Shown: piece by piece, positions 17,424-26,018 of the stretch | How the letters are laid out: each line of letters begins with the position of its first letter | How positions within the stretch are numbered: the stretch's first letter is position 1 | Assembly: GCF_003231285.1 (NCBI RefSeq) | Contig: NZ_QKNS01000001.1 | Location: 1,054,001 to 1,118,000, forward strand | Reading direction: 5' to 3' | Length of the DNA: 64,000 nucleotides | DNA from: Hymenobacter sediminis | GTDB lineage: Bacteria > Bacteroidota > Bacteroidia > Cytophagales > Hymenobacteraceae | Position numbers and translations under genes: made by a program | Notes under the pieces: generated by a model | The model's input: the letters and a program-made list of their open reading frames with translations, nothing else | Databases searched by the model: none | Told to the model about the DNA's origin: nothing

Positions 17424-17477
17424 AAAGCCCCAGCAAGGTGGCCCGTTGAGAGGTCAGGGCTACCTTGCTGGAGCTTT
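17424..17477 (-). terminator. Long hairpin after rdgB
   Basis: Arms AAAGCCCCAGCAAGGTGGCCC and GGGCTACCTTGCTGGAGCTTT pair with a few mismatches around a 13-nt loop. There is only a weak T-run (CTTTGCTATT) on the minus strand. Confidence 0.45.
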
Positions 17478-17581
17478 GGATGGTTGAGGAAGGGGTAGGC
17501 CTGCTACCAGTGGGCCGCGTCACAGGGCTACCCCTGAAAATCAGTTAAGCGTCAAGCGCGCAAGTGCACAGCTTCATTCAG

Positions 17582-18172
17582 CTACTCTTTCACTATCTCA
17601 TCAAGGTAGCGCACCAACCCGGCCACTGCGCGGGCGCGGTGGCTAATGGCATTTTTCTCCTCTAGGCTCATCTGAGCAAAAGTGCGCCCATCGCCTTCCG
17701 TAGGCTGGAAGATAGGATCGTAGCCGAAACCATCGGTGCCGTGTACTTCCTCGGTAATAAGGCCCGCCACGGCACCCGCAAACTCGTGTACTTCGCCATC
17801 TGGGAGCATCAACGCCACTACCGTCCGAAAATTAGCTGAGCGGTCGGGGTGGCCCGCCAGTTCTCGCAGGAGCTTGGCCACATTGTCGGAGGCCAGGCGC
17901 TGGGGGCCAGCATAGCGGGCCGAGTACACGCCGGGGGCACCGTTCAGGGCGGTTACTTCCAGGCCTGTATCATCAGCAAAGCAGGCTACGCCATAGTGGT
18001 CCCACACGTACTGGGCTTTCTGACGGGCATTGCCCTCTAAAGTGTCCTGAGTTTCGGGTAGTTCTTCCTCGCAGCCAATATCGGCTAGGCTTAGCAGCTC
18101 AACGGAGGTAGGTAGTAAAGGCCGGATTTCATCCAGCTTGTGGGCGTTGTTAGAAGCGAAGCAGAGACGCAT
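17582..18172 (-). CDS. rdgB: XTP/dITP diphosphatase (RdgB/HAM1 family)
   Basis: A 196-residue cytoplasmic pyrophosphatase that removes non-canonical purine triphosphates (XTP, dITP, ITP) from the nucleotide pool. The N-terminal FASNNAHKLDEI is the substrate-binding signature. CFADDTGLEV holds the metal-binding acidic residues, and DGFGYDPIFQP and SHRARAV are the conserved C-terminal motifs. The length is typical. ATG 18172 gives the standard start. It is possibly co-transcribed with the small membrane protein gene upstream, 91 nt away. Confidence 0.95.
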   Translation of the reverse strand: MRLCFASNNAHKLDEIRPLLPTSVELLSLADIGCEEELPETQDTLEGNARQKAQYVWDHYGVACFADDTGLEVTALNGAPGVYSARYAGPQRLASDNVAKLLRELAGHPDRSANFRTVVALMLPDGEVHEFAGAVAGLITEEVHGTDGFGYDPIFQPTEGDGRTFAQMSLEEKNAISHRARAVAGLVRYLDEIVKE

Positions 18173-18263
18173 AGAAGGCAGGTAAGGTAAAAAGCAGAGC
18201 GGTGAAGGAAAGTAAGCAAGAGTGCCTAGTTCAATGAATCTGGCGTTGTCAGGAGCAGCTGGC

Positions 18264-18422
18264 TTACCGGAACATCAGTTTAATAGTAGCCCACGAGTGG
18301 GTTACAGCAGAAAGAGCCGTAGCCTTGGCGGGTGCGGGCTCCGGCCGGAGCAGGATAATGACGGCCCCACAGACCAGGATCATACCCACTAGCAGCAAAA
18401 GCAGGGTGGTTACACGAGCCAT
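18264..18422 (-). CDS. Small single-pass membrane protein, function unknown
   Basis: A 52-residue protein with one membrane helix ([21 protein letters not shown], about residues 5-25) and a Pro/Ala-rich then basic tail ending IKLMFR. ATG 18422 gives a compact positive-inside N-terminus (MARV); the longer in-frame extension runs across the rpmE2 promoter on the other strand and is not credible. It lies 91 nt before rdgB on the same strand. It is short and not recognised, so it could be spurious. Confidence 0.45.
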   Translation of the reverse strand: MARVTTLLLLLVGMILVCGAVIILLRPEPAPAKATALSAVTHSWATIKLMFR

Positions 18423-18532
18423 ATCAAGTAAAATGCAGGGTTCTGAAAACAGGGCAAGTATAGGCAACAGGCAACGGAATGCTGGCGGGGGGCATGTTAC
18501 GCCTGTGTTACCCGCGGAAAAGCGAAAAAGGC

Positions 18533-18563
18533 TTTTGAAATCCAGACGTAACATGTACTTTTG
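18533..18563 (+). promoter_or_regulatory. Promoter for rpmE2
   Basis: TTTTG at 18533-18537 is followed by 18 nt and TACTTTTG at 18556-18563, an exact -7 match. It precedes the rpmE2 ATG by 52 nt. Confidence 0.65.
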
Positions 18564-18615
18564 CAGTCCCTTCCGCAAAATCGGCAGGCAACAAGGTACA
18601 AACGGCACTACGACC

Positions 18616-18864
18616 ATGAAAAAAGACATCCACCCCGAGTACCGTGAAGTGGTATTCCAGGATACCTCCAGCGGCTTCAAATTCGTGACCCGCTCGACGA
18701 TGAACTCCAACGAGACCATCACGATGGAAGACGGCAAAACTTACCCCGTAATCAAGGTGGAAGTTAGCTCGGAGTCGCACCCCTTCTACACCGGCAAAAA
18801 CGTACTGCTCGACACTGCTGGCCGCGTAGAGAAGTTCATGAACCGCTACAACAAGAAGAAGTAA
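18616..18864 (+). CDS. rpmE2: Ribosomal protein bL31, type B
   Basis: An 82-residue large-subunit ribosomal protein. [20 protein letters not shown], the [11 protein letters not shown] segment and [25 protein letters not shown] are typical of type B bL31. The zinc-binding Cys residues of type A bL31 are absent, so this is the zinc-independent form. In many bacteria that form replaces the zinc form under zinc shortage, but in Bacteroidota it is often the only copy. It has its own promoter and terminator. An in-frame upstream extension lies across the promoter and is rejected. Confidence 0.95.
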   Translation: MKKDIHPEYREVVFQDTSSGFKFVTRSTMNSNETITMEDGKTYPVIKVEVSSESHPFYTGKNVLLDTAGRVEKFMNRYNKKK

Positions 18865-18925
18865 TTTCGGCAGGTAGGCTGCGAGCCTTGCGTTTGTGCC
18901 GCCGCGAAAAGACTTTTCCTCGAAG

Positions 18926-18960
18926 CTCCTGCTGGCATTCGCCGGCAGGAGTTTTTCTTT
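18926..18960 (+). terminator. Terminator after rpmE2
   Basis: An 11-bp stem (CTCCTGCTGGC with GCCGGCAGGAG, one G-T pair) around ATTC, followed by TTTTTCTTT. Confidence 0.8.
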
Positions 18961-19042
18961 GTAGGGTGGTACTGGCCTGCTCATTGCCTACCCCCCTCCG
19001 TCGGCCGAACTGGTCGCAGCTCTTATTCTGATTTTTCTCCTC

Positions 19043-20284
19043 ATGCATATTCTGCTTTTCGATGACCCGGCCATCCGGCCTCATCTGCTGCCTTTCACGT
19101 TCACCCGGCCGGTAGCCGCCCTCCGCTGTGGCATTCTGACGCTGGCTGAGAAGTGGCAGCACCGGCTAAAAGTCACGCAAGTAGGCTACCTGACTGAAAG
19201 CTACCTGCAGGCAAAGTATCCGGCTGGCAATACCCAGGGCCCGGCGTTGGTTATCAATGGCGCCATCTGCCCCGACGACCTGCTCATCCAGCAGGTGCAG
19301 GCCCTGGCCTCCGGTGAGGCGCTGTTCGATGAAGAAATGTTGGTAGCCGCGCACCTTGCCGACGCCAGCCAGGTAGCAGAGTTGATTCAGGACGGCTTCC
19401 AGAAAACCCACGAGGTGGCCGAGCCTGTAATAGCTATTAAGCAAGTATGGCACCTGTTCCTGAAAAATGGCGCCGAAATCCGCCGCGACTTTGACCTGCT
19501 GACCAAGGGTAGGGAGTCGGCGCCGGTGGGCGATGCGCATACTATTGTGTACGCACCGGAAAACATCTTCATCGAGCCGGGCGTGAAAATCCGGGCGGCC
19601 ATTCTCAATGCCGAAAATGGGCCTATCTATTTAGGCAAAAACTCTCAGGTGCACGAGGGAGCTATCATTAGCGGACCGCTAGCGTTGTGCGAGGGCAGCC
19701 ACATCAACGTCGGGGCCAAAATGCGCGGCGACAATACCGTGGGCCCTTATTCTAAGGTAGGGGGCGAGGTAGGCAACAGCATTCTGCTGGGCTACAGCAA
19801 CAAGGGCCACGACGGCTACCTCGGCAACTCCGTAATTGGGGAGTGGTGCAACCTGGGGGCTGATACAAACACCTCCAACCTCAAGAACAACTACGCCCCG
19901 GTGAAAATCTGGAGCCACTCGGCAGGTCGCTTCGTGAACACCGGCCAGCAGTTCTGCGGGCTAATGATGGGCGACCATAGCAAGTGCGGCATCAACACCA
20001 TGTTTAATACGGGCACGGTAGTAGGGGTAGGGGCCAACATCTTTGGAGCTGGCTTCCCGCGCACGTTTATCCCGAGCTTTAGCTGGGGTGGTGCCGCGGG
20101 CTTCGAAACATTTAAGCTGCCGAAAGCAGCCGAGGTAGCCGAGCGCGTCATGGCCCGTCGCCAGCTGGAGTACAATGAAACCGAGCAGGCTATTATGCAC
20201 CATGTATACGAGGCTACCGCCAAGGACCGGGTGTGGGAGCGCACAACTTCGGCGCCTACCCCCGCAAATGGTGTGGAGCTCTAA
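19043..20284 (+). CDS. GlmU-like sugar-nucleotide transferase with left-handed beta-helix
   Basis: A 413-residue cytoplasmic protein of the alternative GlmU-like group found in Bacteroidota. The N-terminal half is a divergent nucleotidyltransferase region starting MHILLFDDPAIRPHLLPFTFTRPVA; the classic GxGTRM loop is not present. The C-terminal half, from about residue 170, has hexapeptide repeats of the left-handed beta-helix type (IFIEPGVKIRAAIL, VHEGAIISG, SHINVGAKMRG, IGEWCNLGADT). Proposed activities for the family are N-acetylglucosamine-1-phosphate uridylyl transfer with acetyltransferase-like activity, feeding envelope polymers, but the N-terminal divergence leaves substrate open. It is followed 99 nt later by holB. 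Confidence 0.8.
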   Translation: MHILLFDDPAIRPHLLPFTFTRPVAALRCGILTLAEKWQHRLKVTQVGYLTESYLQAKYPAGNTQGPALVINGAICPDDLLIQQVQALASGEALFDEEMLVAAHLADASQVAELIQDGFQKTHEVAEPVIAIKQVWHLFLKNGAEIRRDFDLLTKGRESAPVGDAHTIVYAPENIFIEPGVKIRAAILNAENGPIYLGKNSQVHEGAIISGPLALCEGSHINVGAKMRGDNTVGPYSKVGGEVGNSILLGYSNKGHDGYLGNSVIGEWCNLGADTNTSNLKNNYAPVKIWSHSAGRFVNTGQQFCGLMMGDHSKCGINTMFNTGTVVGVGANIFGAGFPRTFIPSFSWGGAAGFETFKLPKAAEVAERVMARRQLEYNETEQAIMHHVYEATAKDRVWERTTSAPTPANGVEL

Positions 20285-20383
20285 ATAAGCAGCAGAGTGC
20301 GGGCAGCGGCCAGAAGTTCGTCGTCCTAGACCGTCGTGTAGCCGATGAATGACCATCCACGACTCATTTCCAACAATACCTAG

Positions 20384-21520
20384 ATGCGTTTTTCTGAAAT
20401 TCCGGGTCAGCAGCAGGTGAAGCAGCTTCTTGTTGGGAGCGTACGACGTAACCACGTAGCGCATGCCCAGCTGTTTCGGGGAGCGGAAGGCTCAGCGGCG
20501 CTGGCCTTGGCCCTGGCGTATGCTACCTATCTGAACTGCGAAAACCGCACCCCAGAGGCCGAGGACTCCTGCGGAAGCTGCCCCAGCTGTCAGAAAATCG
20601 ACAAGCTGATCCACCCCGACCTCAACTTCATCCTGCCCGTTACGACCACCAAAGCCGTAACCAAGGACGCTATCAGCAGCAAGTTTGCGGCCGAGTGGCG
20701 GACTTTTGTATTGGAGAATCCCTACCAGGGCCTCAACGATTGGATGCAGCACATCGGGGCAGAGAACAAGCAGGGTAGTATTTCCAAGGAAGAAAGCCTG
20801 CAACTGCTGAAATTGGTATCGTTAAAAGCATTTGAGGCTCGTTTTAAGCTGGTTATCATTTGGTTGCCGGAGCTGATGCACCCCTCGGCCGCCAATGCCG
20901 TGCTGAAGCTGCTGGAAGAGCCACCACCTGCTACTGTGTTTCTGTTGGTCAGTCACGCCCCGGAGCAATTGCTCCCCACCATTATCAGCCGAGTGCAGCC
21001 GGTAGTGGTGCGGGCGCTGTCAGAAGAGGAGCTAACAACTTGGCTGCATATTGAGCGCCACCTGCCGGAAGTTAAAGCCCGCCAGTTGGCCCAACTTACA
21101 GAAGGCAACCTGGGGCTGGCCCTGGCTGCGCAGTCGGCTGCTACGGCCGATACCGACTACTTCGACTTATTTGCTAAGTGGATGCGCACCTGCTATGGCA
21201 ACAAGGTGGCCGAGATGCTGGAGAAGGCTGATGAGTTTCAGAAGCTAGGCCGTGAAAACCAGAAGGAATTCCTGCAATATGCCCTGACTTTACTGCGCAA
21301 AGTGCTGCTGTTCGGCCTCGACTCGAAGTTGGTGCCGCATCTGCCAGCGCAGGAGCAGCAATTCATTCAAGGCTTCAGCCGCTTTGTAACGCCCCGTAAT
21401 GCCGAGCCTCTGGCCCAGGAAATCAACGAGGCCCATTACCATGTGGAGCGAAACGCTAATCCACGAATGGTATTCGTGGATACATCCTTGCGAGTAGCTG
21501 AATTGCTGCGGGCCTCCTGA
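20384..21520 (+). CDS. holB: DNA polymerase III subunit delta'
   Basis: A 378-residue clamp-loader subunit that, with DnaX and delta, loads the beta sliding clamp at replication primers. The start (MRFSEIPGQQQVKQLLVGSVRRNHVAHAQLF) is typical. The P-loop position reads GAEGSAALALA, lacking the Lys-Thr of Walker A, as expected because delta' does not bind ATP productively. Zinc-binding Cys residues lie in CENRTPEAEDSCGSCPSC (about residues 48-65). KLVIIWLPELMHPSAANAVLKLLEEPP is the Walker B/sensor region and LLPTIISRVQPV the conserved Arg segment. The C-terminal third is helical. Confidence 0.9.
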   Translation: MRFSEIPGQQQVKQLLVGSVRRNHVAHAQLFRGAEGSAALALALAYATYLNCENRTPEAEDSCGSCPSCQKIDKLIHPDLNFILPVTTTKAVTKDAISSKFAAEWRTFVLENPYQGLNDWMQHIGAENKQGSISKEESLQLLKLVSLKAFEARFKLVIIWLPELMHPSAANAVLKLLEEPPPATVFLLVSHAPEQLLPTIISRVQPVVVRALSEEELTTWLHIERHLPEVKARQLAQLTEGNLGLALAAQSAATADTDYFDLFAKWMRTCYGNKVAEMLEKADEFQKLGRENQKEFLQYALTLLRKVLLFGLDSKLVPHLPAQEQQFIQGFSRFVTPRNAEPLAQEINEAHYHVERNANPRMVFVDTSLRVAELLRAS

Positions 21521-21642
21521 GCGACGTTAGTGACCAAGCAAAAACTGCTTCCAGAGGCTGGAAATCCATGAAATACACTTTGCTAAATTGCTATAGCAAG
21601 TGCTAAACAAGCTATAGCCAACGTTAGCGGCGGTGGCTGGCG

Positions 21643-21650
21643 TATCTTTG
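21643..21650 (+). promoter_or_regulatory. Candidate -7 box (TATCTTTG) for hemC
   Basis: An exact TAnnTTTG match 99 nt before the TTG start at 21750. It lies after the in-frame ATG at 21633, which argues against that upstream start. The -33 element is unclear. Confidence 0.42.
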
Positions 21651-21749
21651 CCGGGAGGTTCCAGGGTAATAGTCAGCAGCCGGTGTTTGGCTGCTGAGCT
21701 TCGCAAAGAAAAGACTTGGAGCGTACATTCCGAACTAGTTGACTCTGAT

Positions 21750-22691
21750 TTGAAAACTTCCATTCGCATCGGTACTCGTAGTAGCAAGCTGGCTTTGTGG
21801 CAGGCCAACCACGTAGCGGACCAACTCACGGCGGCGGGTCTCGCCCCGGAAATTGTCATTATCACGACCAAAGGCGACGTAGTGCTGGACCGCTCCCTCG
21901 ATAAGATTGGGGCGAAGGGCGTGTTCACGGAAGAGCTGGAAGAAGGCCTGCGCACCGGCTACGTGGATATAGCGGTGCACAGCGCCAAAGATGTGCAAAG
22001 CAGCATTCCCGCCGACCTAGAGCTGCTGGCGTTTATGGAGCGGGAAAGGGTCAATGATGTGGTGGTCAGCTTCGACCCCAACTTGGATCTGCAGCGCCCC
22101 GACTTAGTGTTGGGCACCAGCAGTACCCGCCGCAAGGCCATGCTGCGCCGTTTCCTACCCCATGCTACTACCGCTGAGGCACGCGGCAACCTCCAGACGC
22201 GCTTGCGCAAGCTGGAAGATGGCCAGTACCACGCCCTTGTGCTGGCTTATGCCGGTGTGCACCGCATGGAGTACGATGGTCTGATTCGCTACGTACTACC
22301 CGAAACGCAATACGTTCCGGCCACCGGGCAGGGTAGCGTGGCTATTGAGTGCGCCCGCAATCTGGAGCCGGAGTTGAAAGCTGAGCTGCGCCGCATCCTC
22401 GACCACCCGGCTACCCACGTTTGCCTGGCGGCGGAGCGGGCCTTCCTGCGCACCATGGAAGGCGGCTGCAGTATTCCGTCCTTCGCGCTGGCAACGCTCA
22501 GTGCTGATGAGCAAACGGTGCAGCTGCACGGCGGCCTTATCAGCCTCGATGGGCAGCAATTCATTCAGGAAACACACACAGCCCCTGTTGCCGATGCCGA
22601 GGCAATGGGCACGCAGTTGGCGGAGAATGTACTGGCCCGCGGCGGCCGGCAGATTCTGGACGACATTCGGCGAGTGCGCCAGGAGGGGTAG
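21750..22691 (+). CDS. hemC: Hydroxymethylbilane synthase (porphobilinogen deaminase)
   Basis: A 313-residue cytoplasmic enzyme that joins four porphobilinogen units into hydroxymethylbilane in heme and siroheme synthesis. KTSIRIGTRSSKLALWQANHVAD is the family N-terminus, which places the start at the TTG at 21750; no ATG is near it. DIAVHSAKDVQ, LGTSSTRRKAML, RGNLQTRLRKL and the dipyrromethane-cofactor Cys in EGGCSIP are all visible. It is followed by a GC-rich terminator. Confidence 0.95.
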   Translation: MKTSIRIGTRSSKLALWQANHVADQLTAAGLAPEIVIITTKGDVVLDRSLDKIGAKGVFTEELEEGLRTGYVDIAVHSAKDVQSSIPADLELLAFMERERVNDVVVSFDPNLDLQRPDLVLGTSSTRRKAMLRRFLPHATTAEARGNLQTRLRKLEDGQYHALVLAYAGVHRMEYDGLIRYVLPETQYVPATGQGSVAIECARNLEPELKAELRRILDHPATHVCLAAERAFLRTMEGGCSIPSFALATLSADEQTVQLHGGLISLDGQQFIQETHTAPVADAEAMGTQLAENVLARGGRQILDDIRRVRQEG

Positions 22692-22724
22692 GCTCCCTAC
22701 CCCCGCTCACTGCCTTAACCCTGA

Positions 22725-22754
22725 GGGCCGCCCGGTTTGGGCGGCCCTTGTTAT
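22725..22754 (+). terminator. Terminator after hemC
   Basis: A 9-bp perfect GC stem GGGCCGCCC/GGGCGGCCC around GGTTT, then TTGTTATT. The T-tract is weak. Confidence 0.6.
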
Positions 22755-22901
22755 TGGTGGCCAGCTGATAGTGGAAGGCCTAGGGCACTCAAAGCGAATT
22801 TTTACTTCAAAAAGCAGAAACAGTATCTCCTCTATTCGTAAGTAGCTACCTGCCCGAAACTGTTTTACTTTCGCCTGTCTAATTCGTTCTCCGTTTCTGC
22901 T

Positions 22902-23546
22902 ATGAAATCGTTTTTTCGTTACACCCTGCTGATGGGTTTGATTGTTGGATTGGCCACCCCCTTCGTGCATGCTGCCAAAAAGCCCCGGAAAAGCAGCAAA
23001 GACCAGGTGATAACCATCAGCACTCCCCAGGGCGATATTCGCATGGTGCTGTTTGATGAAACACCTCTGCATAAAGCGAATTTTCTGAAGCTGGCGCAAA
23101 GTGGCTTCTACAACGGCACTACCTTCCACCGGGTCATTCCGAACTTCATGATTCAGGGGGGCGACCCCAACTCCAAGGACACCGATCCGGCTAATGATGG
23201 AGCCGGCGCCTCTGATGAAAAAATGATTCCGGCAGAAATCTTGCCCAACCTAACCCATAAGCGCGGTGCCGTGGCGGCCGCCCGCACCCCCGACTTTATT
23301 AATCCGCAGCGCCAGAGCAGCGCCTCGCAGTTTTACATCGTACAGAATCCGCAAGGCACTCCCCACCTCAACGGCCAATACACTGTGTTCGGGCAAGTAA
23401 TCAGCGGGCAGGAAGTGGTAGATAAAATTGTGCAGCAGCCCACTGCCGAGCGTAACCGGCCGGTAACCAACATTGCTATGACGGTGAAGGTGGAAAAGAT
23501 GAAGAAGAAAAAGATTACCGAACTCTACGGCTATCAGTACCAATAG
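22902..23546 (+). CDS. Exported cyclophilin-type peptidyl-prolyl isomerase
   Basis: A 214-residue predicted periplasmic prolyl isomerase. The signal peptide is MKSFFRYTLLMGLIVGLATP followed by FVHA and then AKKPRK. The cyclophilin domain (about residues 35-195) has NFLKLAQSGFYNGTTFHRVIPNFMIQGGDP, the classic active-site block with the catalytic Arg. ASQFYIVQNPQGTPHLNGQYTVFGQV and VVDKI follow. The tail is Lys-rich. TACTTTCG at about 22865, one mismatch from the -7 consensus, may be its promoter box. It probably helps fold secreted or outer-membrane proteins. Confidence 0.92.
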   Translation: MKSFFRYTLLMGLIVGLATPFVHAAKKPRKSSKDQVITISTPQGDIRMVLFDETPLHKANFLKLAQSGFYNGTTFHRVIPNFMIQGGDPNSKDTDPANDGAGASDEKMIPAEILPNLTHKRGAVAAARTPDFINPQRQSSASQFYIVQNPQGTPHLNGQYTVFGQVISGQEVVDKIVQQPTAERNRPVTNIAMTVKVEKMKKKKITELYGYQYQ

Positions 23547-23603
23547 CCATTCCCAGTATTTTTCTGCAGTCTCGTTTTCGCACGCCCACTGGCTTTATCA
23601 GGT

Positions 23604-24509
23604 ATGAAAGTTTTGGTTACAGGTTCCAATGGGCTGCTAGGGCAGAAACTGATAGCGTTGTTACAGCAGCAGCCCAATGTGGAGCTGATAGCTACCTCGC
23701 GCGGAACCAACAAACTGACCGCGCTTTTCCCGGCCGTACGCTTTGTGCCCCTCGATGTAACCAACCGGCAGCAAGTGCAGCAGGTACTGGCTCAAGAGAA
23801 GCCAACCCACCTGCTGCACACCGCCGCCATGACCAACGTAGATGAGTGCGAGCTAAACCAAACGGAGTGTTGGTTGCAAAACGTGACGGCTGTGCAGCAT
23901 TTAGTAGAGGCCTGCGAACAGCACCACATCCATCTGCTCCACGTCAGCACCGATTTTGTTTTTAGCGGGCAGGAAGGTCCTCTCACGGAAGATGCCGTGC
24001 CAGCGCCGGTGAATTATTATGGTCAAAGCAAACTGGCCGCTGAGCAACTAGTGAAGCAGTGCCGTACCCCCTGGACCATTCTGCGCACTGTGCTAGTGTA
24101 TGGAGTAGCGCACGAGTATGGCCGTACCAACATAGTGCTCTGGGTCCGCGACTCATTGCGTGCTGGTAAGCACATCAAGGTGGTTGATGACCAATTCCGG
24201 ACACCTACACTGGCCGAGGACCTAGCTCAGGGCTGCTGGCTGGCGGCCCAGCATAGTGCCACTGGCATCTTCCATATTAGTGGGCGAGAGATGCTCACGC
24301 CCTACCAAATGGCGCTACAAACCGCCGACTTCTTCCAGTTGGATAGCAGCCTGATTGAACAGGTTAATGCTACAAGCTTTACCCAGCCTGCTCGTCGTCC
24401 GGCACGTACCGGCTTTATTATCAGCAAAGCCGAGCAGGAGCTAGGATACCAACCACATTCCTTTCGAGAGGGCATAGCACTGCTCGCTCAGCAGACTGCT
24501 TCTGTTTAA
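23604..24509 (+). CDS. RmlD-like NAD(P)-dependent sugar-nucleotide reductase (SDR)
   Basis: A 301-residue extended short-chain dehydrogenase resembling dTDP-4-dehydrorhamnose reductase. The cofactor loop GSNGLLGQ is at residues 7-14. HTAAMTNVDECELN, HVSTDFVFSG and the catalytic YYGQSKLAAEQ (Tyr-x3-Lys) follow, and the C-terminal part has EQVNATSFTQPARRPARTGF, the substrate-binding region of the RmlD group. No rhamnose genes rmlA, rmlB or rmlC are adjacent, so the substrate is not certain. It begins 57 nt after the cyclophilin gene. Confidence 0.85.
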   Translation: MKVLVTGSNGLLGQKLIALLQQQPNVELIATSRGTNKLTALFPAVRFVPLDVTNRQQVQQVLAQEKPTHLLHTAAMTNVDECELNQTECWLQNVTAVQHLVEACEQHHIHLLHVSTDFVFSGQEGPLTEDAVPAPVNYYGQSKLAAEQLVKQCRTPWTILRTVLVYGVAHEYGRTNIVLWVRDSLRAGKHIKVVDDQFRTPTLAEDLAQGCWLAAQHSATGIFHISGREMLTPYQMALQTADFFQLDSSLIEQVNATSFTQPARRPARTGFIISKAEQELGYQPHSFREGIALLAQQTASV

Positions 24510-25044
24510 ACCAGTTTAGGAGTTCGGTCTATTGCATACCTAGTAACTAGACGCTATAACGCAAAAAACCCACAGACAATGTCTGCGGGATTTTCACACA
24601 CCTATTGCAACAACCTTGGAGTAGAGAAGCATGCGGCAAGCAGCTGCCGAGCTTCTTACTCAATTTATTATGTGAACCATTGGGCGAGAAGGCACGCGGG
24701 GCGGCATCTCACAGTCCGTCCAATCAAAATCTACTGTTCAATACACCTGTTCTTGGTCATGAGAGAGCAGGTGGGGAAAGGCTTAGCGCTATCGTTTTAG
24801 CCGTTCCACATGACAATATTAGGGTGTATAAAAGCGTCTGTAAAGGACGCTTCTGCTAAAGTTGTGACTTGTATAATTGCTGTGATAATTAGAGCTAATT
24901 CGATACAGTGCAAAGCGAAGTCCGCATTGCCATTTGCCTAAAGCTTGTAATAACAGATAATTGATAAAGGAACAGGCGTTTTGTATGCTCAAGGTCTAGT
25001 GGCAAAAAAGGCCTTATTTGTGACATCAGATGTTAAACAGGGGG
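24510..25044. other. 535-bp region without a clear gene
   Basis: It lies between the RmlD-like gene and the end of the importer genes. It has a terminator-like hairpin at its left end, then lower-GC sequence. TGTGAC occurs at 24863-24868 and 25019-25024, and a 7-bp hairpin lies at 24832-24852. Short reading frames at 24579-24859 show no convincing family match. It may be decayed sequence. Confidence 0.5.
24563..24595 (+). terminator. Terminator-like hairpin after the RmlD-like gene
   Basis: AAAAAA, then stem CCCACAGAC/GTCTGCGGG (one mismatch) around AAT, then ATTTTC. It is 54 nt past the stop. Confidence 0.55.
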
Positions 25045-26016
25045 CTACTGTTTTTTTCGGCTAAGCTGGTGCAAACTGAGGGTAGTAAGCACCAGCGCCG
25101 CTCCTGGCCAAAGTATAAGCCACCAAGCAGCAGGGCTTTGCCGAATACCCGCCAGCAGGCGCCCCCAACTCGGGGTTTCGGGCGGTAGTCCTACCCCCAG
25201 GAAAGACAGCGTAGTCTCTAGGCCAATAAGCAAAGCAATAGTGAGAGGAAGGCGCAGCATAACGACTGGCCAGGTCAGTGGCCAGATATGACGCCGGAGC
25301 ACCTGCCAATCGGAGAGCCCGGCCGCACGGGCCGCTTCTACGTGTGCCAGTTCACGAGTGCGTAAGGTAGCCGCCCGCATCAGGCGGGCGGGGGTAGTCC
25401 AGCAGGTGAGAGTCATCAGGAGGACCAATCCCCCGGCAGAAGGTTGCTGAATGGCAGCCACTACCAGTACCAAAACCAGCAGCGGAATTGAGTCAAGCAA
25501 TACAATCAGGCCAGCTATTAGCGCATCGATAGGAAATGCCCAGGGGCGGCGGCCCCACGTAGATTGGTGGAGAAGCCAGCCTATCAGACCGCACCCTGTT
25601 AGTAGGCTACCACTCGTGACCAGAAACGCAGCGTACAACTGAGTTGCCAGCCCAATGCATCCCGCCACTAGCAGGCCACTCGCTATCCACCAACTACGAG
25701 CCACTCGCAGCCCGGTATTACTCCAATAGCCCGCGGCGCTACCCAGAGCTCCTCCCAGCAGCAGAGTAAGTGCCGCCGCCGGGATGCTGACATACAAGAT
25801 AGTACGAGCCCCTTGCAGCAAAGCGTATGCTACATCAAAGCCCTGCGGATCGGTGCCCAGCCAGTGCGGGCTCAAAAATGGGGGGGAAGCCGTATGCAGT
25901 AAATCAGGCACGAGTACGGTACTTGTAGCAAGCAAGGCCGCTACTACCACGCTGGTCAGCCAAAACAAAGCCAAGGCCCGATGCCAGTTCTGGCAGAAAC
26001 GCTGCATTTGCTTCAT
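25045..26016 (-). CDS. Oligopeptide-type ABC transporter permease (DppC/OppC-like)
   Basis: A 323-residue inner-membrane permease. Membrane segments occur near residues 16-35, 75-98, 112-135, 160-180, 240-262 and 295-315. HWLGTDPQGFDVAYALLQGAR is the typical OppC N-terminal motif. The cytoplasmic EAA loop reads VEAARAAGLSDWQVLRRHIWP (about residues 225-245), where an ATPase would dock. It starts 2 nt after the DppB-like gene, so it is the last gene of a tight three-gene operon. No ATPase gene is present nearby. Confidence 0.87.
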   Translation of the reverse strand: MKQMQRFCQNWHRALALFWLTSVVVAALLATSTVLVPDLLHTASPPFLSPHWLGTDPQGFDVAYALLQGARTILYVSIPAAALTLLLGGALGSAAGYWSNTGLRVARSWWIASGLLVAGCIGLATQLYAAFLVTSGSLLTGCGLIGWLLHQSTWGRRPWAFPIDALIAGLIVLLDSIPLLVLVLVVAAIQQPSAGGLVLLMTLTCWTTPARLMRAATLRTRELAHVEAARAAGLSDWQVLRRHIWPLTWPVVMLRLPLTIALLIGLETTLSFLGVGLPPETPSWGRLLAGIRQSPAAWWLILWPGAALVLTTLSLHQLSRKKQ

Positions 26017-26018
26017 GG

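Larger units (their letters stand above)
17230..17581. other. Intergenic region rdgB-udk
   Basis: Contains the udk promoter near 17269-17296 and the hairpin at 17424-17477 that probably ends rdgB. I see no further gene. A GGGGTAGG octamer lies at 17492-17499. Confidence 0.6.

Noticed and set aside
24579..24859. Possible remnant of an IS66-type transposase
   Set aside because: A short stretch (GGERLSAIVLAV) loosely resembles the end of IS66 transposases, but the spacing is wrong, there are no terminal repeats and the match could be chance.
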